This document shows, piece after piece, positions 14,206-18,104 of a DNA stretch of 18,104 nt (position 1 is its first letter; each line of letters opens with the position of its first letter). Source of the stretch: Pseudomonadota bacterium (GTDB taxonomy: Bacteria; Pseudomonadota; Gammaproteobacteria; Burkholderiales; Burkholderiaceae_C). The stretch is from NCBI GenBank assembly GCA_023438115.1, contig JAEZEB010000071.1:1-18104 (forward strand), in the 5' to 3' direction. The translations under genes were made by a program, and so were the position numbers. The notes below the pieces were generated by a model. That model was not told the DNA's origin. It ran no database searches and was given only the letters and a program-made list of their open reading frames with translations.

Positions 14206-14937
14206 TCACTCCTCGCCCTGGAACCCCCGCCCGCGCACCGTCACCACCAGCGTGTCGCGATGCCCGCGGCTCTCCACCGGCTGGATCGGCGTCGTCTCGT
14301 GGATCACGCGCTCGTCGTCCAGCACCAGCAGGCTCCAGGGTTCGGTGAGCGTGAAACGCTCGCCGGCCGGGCCGTCGGCCTGGAACACGCGGGTCTCGCC
14401 GCCCTTGATGCCCTCGCGCGCCAGCAGGAACACGGCGACGAGATCCACGCCGTCGCGGTGCGCGCCCTCGGGCGTGGGCCGGCCGATGCCGCCCTCGGTG
14501 TCGATGCGGAACTGGTGCGCCTCGATGTACCAGGGCTGCGCGCCGCGCAGGCCGGCCGCCAGCCGCGCCATCGCCTGCAGCAGGCGGCTCCACGCGGGCT
14601 GCGCCACCACGCGCGGATCCATCGGCGCGAACCAGCGCTGCATCCCGCCGTGCAGCGCGTTGTATTCCACGGGTTGCCAGTGCGCGCGATGCGGCGCCTG
14701 CACGAGGTGCTCGCCGTCCGCCACGAAGCAGGAATGCCGGCGCTTGCGGTAGCGGCCGCCGTCCTTCAGGTATTCATCGGGAGGCAGGTCGTCCCAGGCG
14801 GGAAGCAGGGCCCGCAGTTCCTGCGGGGTGCAGCCGGCGAGTTCGGCCACGCCCTGCGGCCCGAGCACGGCGTAGCCCCGTTGGCGCAACTGGATGGCGA
14901 CCTGGTCGGGATAGGTATAGGCCGGGCTGAGGAGCAT
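14206..14937 (-). CDS. 2OG-Fe(II) dioxygenase family protein
   Basis: 243-residue protein of the 2OG-Fe_Oxy_2 type, the group that includes bacterial free-amino-acid hydroxylases such as isoleucine dioxygenase. The facial triad is visible: H160 and D162 in GAHRDGVDLV, and H213 in VIHETTPI; R227 in RGHRDTLVV is the likely 2-oxoglutarate anchor. Other conserved parts are RYRKRRHSCF, GGMQRWFAP, FRIDTEGG and GGETRVF. Its substrate cannot be read from the sequence; a free amino acid is a reasonable guess. The ATG at 14937-14935 has no Shine-Dalgarno sequence; TATTCT lies 7 bases upstream. It follows DUF427 by 57 bases in the same direction and might be the last gene of the egt unit. Confidence 0.85.
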   Translation of the reverse strand: MLLSPAYTYPDQVAIQLRQRGYAVLGPQGVAELAGCTPQELRALLPAWDDLPPDEYLKDGGRYRKRRHSCFVADGEHLVQAPHRAHWQPVEYNALHGGMQRWFAPMDPRVVAQPAWSRLLQAMARLAAGLRGAQPWYIEAHQFRIDTEGGIGRPTPEGAHRDGVDLVAVFLLAREGIKGGETRVFQADGPAGERFTLTEPWSLLVLDDERVIHETTPIQPVESRGHRDTLVVTVRGRGFQGEE

Positions 14938-14994
14938 CCCCGCAAGAATAGCGCGGCGGCACCGCCCCTTCCGGCATCCCGGCCTTGACGGGCG

Positions 14995-15279
14995 TCAGGA
15001 CTCCGTCACTTCCACGCCCTTCCAGAAGGCCACCCGGCCCTTGACCATCTCCGCCTCCGGCTTCGGGTCGGGGTAGTACCAGGCGGCGTCGGGATTGAGC
15101 TCGCCGTCCACCAGCAGCGAGTAGTAGCTCGCCTCGCCCTTCCACGGGCAGGTGGTGTGGTGGTTGCTGAAAGTCACGTGCTCGCGCCGCAGCGCGCTCT
15201 CGGGGAAGTAGTGGTTGCCTTCCACCAGGACGGTGTCGTCGCTCTCGGCGATGACCTTGCCTTTCCAGACGGCCTTCAT
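14995..15279 (-). CDS. DUF427 domain protein
   Basis: 94-residue protein consisting almost entirely of one DUF427 domain. Hallmarks: MKAVWKGKVIAESDDT, NHYFPESAL, the central HTTCPWKGEASYYSL and, near the end, AWYYPDPKP and GRVAFW. The C-P-W-K-G segment with its single cysteine is the most conserved part of the family. The biochemical role of DUF427 is unknown to me. The ATG at 15279-15277 overlaps the egtD stop by 4 bases (ATGA) and has a strong GGAGGAGA Shine-Dalgarno sequence inside the egtD coding end, so it is translated with egtD. A longer start at 15342 would add a basic stretch lacking family similarity. Confidence 0.92.
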   Translation of the reverse strand: MKAVWKGKVIAESDDTVLVEGNHYFPESALRREHVTFSNHHTTCPWKGEASYYSLLVDGELNPDAAWYYPDPKPEAEMVKGRVAFWKGVEVTES

Positions 15280-16202
15280 GCGCCTTCTCCTCCAGGGGCG
15301 TGCAGCCAGTGCACGCTGAACAGGCGGTCGGGATCGGTCCATGCCGGTCCCGGCCGGAAACCCGCGCGGATGGCCAGCGCGCGCAGGCCGTCGACGGTGA
15401 ACTTGTACGAGTTCTCGGTATGGAGGGTCTCGCCCTCCTCGATCACGTGGCGCTCGCCGGCCAGCCGCACCTCCTGCCGGCTGCGCGCCAGCAGGTGCAT
15501 CTCGATGCGCGCGAGCGGCGCGTTGTAGAACGCGTAGTGCGCGAACTGCGGCAGCTGGAAGTCGGTGCCCAGCTCGCGGTTGGCGCGCGCCAGCAGGTTG
15601 AGGTTAAAGGCGGCCGTCACGCCCGCGGCGTCGTTGTACGCGGCGTGCAGCACCTGCGGGTCCTTCACGAGATCCACGCCCAGCACCAGCGCGCCGCCGC
15701 GCAGCAGGCGCGCCGCGGTGGACAGGAAGGCCAGCGCTTCGTCGGGCGTGAAGTTGCCCAGGGTCGATCCCGGGAAGAAGCCGATGCGGCGCCCGGCCGC
15801 GGCAGGCAGCTCCAGGCCTTGCGTGTAGTCGGCCACCACCGGTTGCACGTCCAGCGCGGGAAACTCGCGCCGCAGCACCGTGGCCGCGTCGCGCAGGTGG
15901 TCGCCGGAAATGTCGATGGGCAGGTAGCGCGCGGGCGCATCGAGCGCCTCCAGCAGCAGCCGCACCTTGCGCAGCGAACCGGCGCCGAACTCCACGATCT
16001 CGCTGCCGGGCCCCGCCAGCGCCGCCATCTCTCCGGCATGCCGCTGCAGGATGCCCAGCTCCGTGCGCGTGGGGTAGTACTCGGGCAGCTCGCAGATGCG
16101 GTCGAACAGGCGCGAGCCCTGCGCGTCGTAGAAGTACTTGGGCGAGATGCTGCGCGGGCGGGTGGCCAGCGCGGCCTGGAGGTCGCGTCCGAACTCCGTC
16201 AC
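15276..16202 (-). CDS. egtD: L-histidine N(alpha)-methyltransferase EgtD
   Basis: Uses three S-adenosylmethionine molecules to convert histidine to hercynine, the first step of ergothioneine synthesis. 308 residues, close to the mycobacterial enzyme. Visible segments: SPKYFYDAQGSRLFDRICELPEYYPTR (in two parts), the SAM-binding IVEFGAGSLRKVRLLL near residue 75, YLPIDIS, GFFPGSTLGNF, LVLGVDLVKD, YNDAAGVTAAFNLNLL and HTENSYKF. The start is GTG at 16202-16200, chosen because it gives VTEFGRDLQAAL and because its GTGA overlaps the egtB stop by 4 bases. The longer open frame upstream is antisense or out-of-frame egtB sequence. It belongs with egtB upstream and DUF427 downstream in one tightly coupled unit. 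Confidence 0.95.
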   Translation of the reverse strand: MTEFGRDLQAALATRPRSISPKYFYDAQGSRLFDRICELPEYYPTRTELGILQRHAGEMAALAGPGSEIVEFGAGSLRKVRLLLEALDAPARYLPIDISGDHLRDAATVLRREFPALDVQPVVADYTQGLELPAAAGRRIGFFPGSTLGNFTPDEALAFLSTAARLLRGGALVLGVDLVKDPQVLHAAYNDAAGVTAAFNLNLLARANRELGTDFQLPQFAHYAFYNAPLARIEMHLLARSRQEVRLAGERHVIEEGETLHTENSYKFTVDGLRALAIRAGFRPGPAWTDPDRLFSVHWLHAPGGEGA

Positions 16203-17458
16203 GCGCCGTCCCGGGCCAATCGCAGGCCGCTGAATTGCCAGCGCGCGGCTGGCGGGAAGAAGTTGCGGTAGGTGGGCCGCGCATGGCCCGGTGGCGTGGC
16301 GACACTGCCGCCGCGCAGCACCCGCTGGCCGACCATGAACTTGCCGTTGTATTCGCCCACCGCGCCGCTCCAGGGGCGGTAGCCCGGATAGGCTTCGTAC
16401 GAGGAGCGCGTCCACTGCCACACGTGCCCGGTCAGCTGCTGCATGCCGGGCAGGCCGCAGGCGGCTTCCCATTCGAACTCGGTCGGCAGGCGCGCACCGG
16501 CCCATTCCGCATAGGCCGACGCTTCGTAGTAGCTCAGCTGGCTCACGGGCGCCGAGGCGTCCAGCGGCCGCACGCCCTCGAGGCCGAACACCTGCCACTG
16601 ATCGGAGGGCGCGCGCGGATCGTCCGGCGCGATCCAGTACAGCGGTGCCTGCCAGCCCTGCGCCTGCGCCAGCGCCCAGCCGTCGGAGAGCCACAGCGAA
16701 GGGGTGCGGTAGCCGCCGTCGGCGATGAAGTCGGCGTACTCGCCGCAGGTCACCAGCCGGTCGGCGATGCGCCAGGGCTGCAGCCACACCGTGTGGCGCG
16801 GCGTCTCGTTGTCGAAGGCAAAGCCCTCGCCGGCATGGCCGACGCGCACGGGCCCGGCCGGTCCCGCGATCCAGTTCACCGCCGGCGTCGCTTCGGCCAG
16901 GCGCAGCGCGGGCGGCTCCGCCGTGTGCCACGCGGGCAGCAGCGGATTGCATGAGAACGCATGCAGCATGTCGGTGACCAGCAGTTCCTGGTGCTGCTCC
17001 TCGTGCTGCAGCCCGAGCTCCAGCAGCGGATGCACGGCGGCCCAGGTGGCATCGTCGGCCGTGTTGATCAGGCGCTCGACGCCGGCTTCCACATGCGCAC
17101 GGTAGTTGAGCACCGAGGCGAGCAGCGGCCGCGTGAGCAGGCCGCGTTCGGGCCGCGGATGGCGCGGGCCCAGCGCCTCGTAGTAGGAATTGAAGAGCGG
17201 CTGCCAGCGCGGCTCGAACGGCGCGTGGTCCGCGGCGTGCGGGGCCAGCACCACGGTCTCGAAGAACCAGCTGGTGTGCGCGAGGTGCCACTTGGCCGGG
17301 CTCGCGTCCGGCATGGACTGCACGCACTGGTCCTCCGGCGAGAGGTCGGCCGTGAGGGCCAGCGTGCGGGCGCGGACCGCCACGAAGCGGTCGTACAAGG
17401 TTTCGCGCGGACCGCCCGATGGCGACGGCGCCGTGCTGGATGCGCTCACGGAAGACAT
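16199..17458 (-). CDS. egtB: Ergothioneine biosynthesis sulfoxide synthase EgtB
   Basis: Non-heme iron enzyme that joins hercynine to a thiol donor with O2 to form a sulfoxide. 419 residues in two domains: an N-terminal DinB-like part with the three-histidine iron site (H61 in WHLAHTSWFF; H152 and H156 in LQHEEQHQEL) and a C-terminal formylglycine-generating-enzyme-like domain (PVSQLSYYEASAYAEWAGARLPTE, GHVWQWTRSSYEAYPGY, VLRGGSVATPPGHARPTYRNFF). The start is the ATG at 17458-17456, with GAGGAGA 9 bases upstream; a longer frame from 17737 runs into an unrelated gene. There is no C-terminal methyltransferase, so this is not OvoA. The thiol donor (cysteine or gamma-glutamylcysteine) cannot be told. 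No egtA, egtC or egtE lies in the window. Confidence 0.95.
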   Translation of the reverse strand: MSSVSASSTAPSPSGGPRETLYDRFVAVRARTLALTADLSPEDQCVQSMPDASPAKWHLAHTSWFFETVVLAPHAADHAPFEPRWQPLFNSYYEALGPRHPRPERGLLTRPLLASVLNYRAHVEAGVERLINTADDATWAAVHPLLELGLQHEEQHQELLVTDMLHAFSCNPLLPAWHTAEPPALRLAEATPAVNWIAGPAGPVRVGHAGEGFAFDNETPRHTVWLQPWRIADRLVTCGEYADFIADGGYRTPSLWLSDGWALAQAQGWQAPLYWIAPDDPRAPSDQWQVFGLEGVRPLDASAPVSQLSYYEASAYAEWAGARLPTEFEWEAACGLPGMQQLTGHVWQWTRSSYEAYPGYRPWSGAVGEYNGKFMVGQRVLRGGSVATPPGHARPTYRNFFPPAARWQFSGLRLARDGA

Positions 17459-17527
17459 GCGTGCGGATCTCCTCGCTTCGGTGGCGGCCCGGCGGGCCGC
17501 GCGGCGTGGTTCGTCCCTGCCGATGCC

Positions 17528-17557
17528 ATTACAGCATGGGCCCGCGCGCCTTGTCGC
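17528..17557 (-). promoter_or_regulatory. Candidate promoter of the egtB-egtD-DUF427 unit
   Basis: Minus strand: TGTAAT (17528-17533; five of six to TATAAT) with GCGACA (17552-17557; four of six to TTGACA) 18 bases upstream. It sits in the 121-base gap between egtB and the upstream secreted-protein gene. The transcript would begin near 17520, giving a leader of about 60 bases with the ribosome binding site GAGGAGA at its end. This is the best sigma-70-type promoter I can see in the window. Confidence 0.5.
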
Positions 17558-17579
17558 GCCCGGGGACGTTGCGGAAAGT

Positions 17580-17966
17580 TCAGTCGTGCTCCTGCAGCGC
17601 CACGTCCTCGCGCAGGTGGCGCCACTTGCCCCACTGGCTGGGGCTGCGGTCCATGCGCACGAAGAGCACGGCCTGGTCGCAGGCCTTCCAGCGCGCGCAG
17701 TTCTTCTTCCAGTTGCGCACCTGGCCGGGCGGGACATACAGGTAGACGGGCTCCACGTCGTCGGGCAGCAGGACGCTGCTGGCGATCACCGGCCTGGCGT
17801 GGATCACGGGCGGCGGGGGAACCTCGGCGCCCTTGATGACGATGCGGCCGTACACGCCGGGACGCAGCGGCTTGCCGGTGGTGACGTTGTGGTGGCCGGG
17901 ATGCACCTGGGCGAACGCGCCGCCGCCCAGCAGCAGCGTGACGAGCGCGAGCGCACGCGCGCTCAC
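17580..17966 (-). CDS. Secreted conserved hypothetical protein
   Basis: 128-residue protein with an N-terminal signal peptide (SARALALVTLLLGGGAFAQ, cleavage likely after AFA or AQ). The mature part is Pro-rich with a VHPGHHNVTTGKPLRPGVYG start, then VYLYVPPGQVRNWKKNCARW and CDQAVLFVRMD; two cysteines (in KNC and KAC) may form a disulfide. I recall similar VPPG-x-NW-x2-C-x4-AC proteins in Burkholderiales, of unknown function. GTG at 17966 is preferred because GGGGAG lies 7-8 bases upstream, the signal peptide starts there, and it overlaps the stop of an upstream frame (GTGA). The alternative ATG at 18008 would add 14 residues before the signal. Confidence 0.75.
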   Translation of the reverse strand: MSARALALVTLLLGGGAFAQVHPGHHNVTTGKPLRPGVYGRIVIKGAEVPPPPVIHARPVIASSVLLPDDVEPVYLYVPPGQVRNWKKNCARWKACDQAVLFVRMDRSPSQWGKWRHLREDVALQEHD

Positions 17967-18104
17967 AGGCGGCTCCCCTGCGTGCGCGGCGCTTCGCAAC
18001 CGCGGCACGCAGCGGGCATGCGCACCGCGTCGCGATGCGCGGACGATGCAGTGGCCGCCGGAGGCGCTGCCTCGCGGGCCGCGACCGCACGCGCTTCCTC
18101 GCGC
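17963..18104 (-). CDS. C-terminal end of an upstream gene (5' end outside window), unrecognised
   Basis: A frame entering from the right edge reads 46 residues to a TGA at 17965-17963: an Ala/Glu/Arg-rich helical-looking stretch (EEARAVAAREAAPPAA) and then VRMPAACRGCEAPRTQGSRL with a CxxC pair. Its stop overlaps the GTG of the secreted-protein gene by 4 bases, the same coupling used elsewhere in the window, and about 78% of its third codon positions are G or C. These support a real gene end, but no family can be named from 46 residues. An alternative is non-coding leader of the downstream gene. Confidence 0.5.
   Translation of the reverse strand, partial: REEARAVAAREAAPPAATASSAHRDAVRMPAACRGCEAPRTQGSRL

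Noticed and set aside
16199..17458. OvoA (ovothiol synthase) instead of EgtB
   Set aside because: OvoA carries a C-terminal methyltransferase domain in the same chain. Here the chain ends after the formylglycine-generating-enzyme-like domain and a separate EgtD follows.
16199..17737. Longer EgtB starting at 17737
   Set aside because: The added 93 residues are Arg/Cys-rich, overlap the secreted-protein gene and the intergenic promoter region, and a good ribosome binding site precedes the ATG at 17458.

Overview
The window is a dense, very GC-rich chromosomal segment with no mobile element, CRISPR array or tRNA that I can see. Codon use, the rpsP-rimM-trmD-rplS order and the set of flanking genes point to a betaproteobacterium of the order Burkholderiales, most likely a Comamonadaceae member (Ramlibacter/Variovorax-like). 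The family assignment is inference from gene content, not from a database search. I read 25 coding regions, two of them cut by the window edges. No gap between genes exceeds about 210 bases.

Layout. 1-2169 (minus): a DEAD-box RNA helicase running off the left edge, then oligoribonuclease orn. 2203-5241 (plus): an M48 membrane metalloprotease, a pterin carbinolamine dehydratase, the ribosome-maturation GTPase rsgA and thioredoxin trxC. 5301-9229 (minus): the ribosomal operon rpsP-rimM-trmD-rplS followed by a CoA-pyrophosphatase-type Nudix hydrolase and a CobD/CbiB-family membrane protein. 9411-9863 (plus): a small TM2-like membrane protein. 9946-12038 (minus): a DUF486 membrane protein, a DUF47 PhoU-like protein and a Pit phosphate transporter. 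12037-14108 (plus): rluA, an exported intradiol-type dioxygenase and a benzil-reductase-like SDR. 14206-18104 (minus): an uncharacterised secreted protein with the tail of an upstream gene, the ergothioneine pair egtB-egtD with a DUF427 gene fused to it by overlap, and a 2OG-Fe(II) dioxygenase.

How the genes work together. At least eight genes deal with RNA or ribosomes: DEAD helicase, orn, rsgA, rpsP, rimM, trmD, rplS and rluA. RsgA and RimM are both 30S maturation factors. DUF47 and Pit form a phosphate-uptake pair. EgtD trimethylates histidine and EgtB then makes the sulfoxide intermediate of ergothioneine; trxC is a second redox gene but lies far away.

Most interesting non-coding signals. 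(1) Six genes carry a -10-like hexamer exactly 6-7 bases before the ATG, and most of them have no good Shine-Dalgarno sequence, suggesting leaderless or very short-leader mRNAs. (2) All three tail-to-tail gene junctions contain a palindrome with a CGTAGG core; two of these share the same long two-arm architecture. (3) The divergent DUF486 and rluA genes share one CATG as both start codons. (4) A TATAAT box overlaps the trmD stop codon and may be a private rplS promoter. I see no clearly new multi-gene defence or biosynthetic system. The nearest to one is the overlapped egtB-egtD-DUF427 unit.
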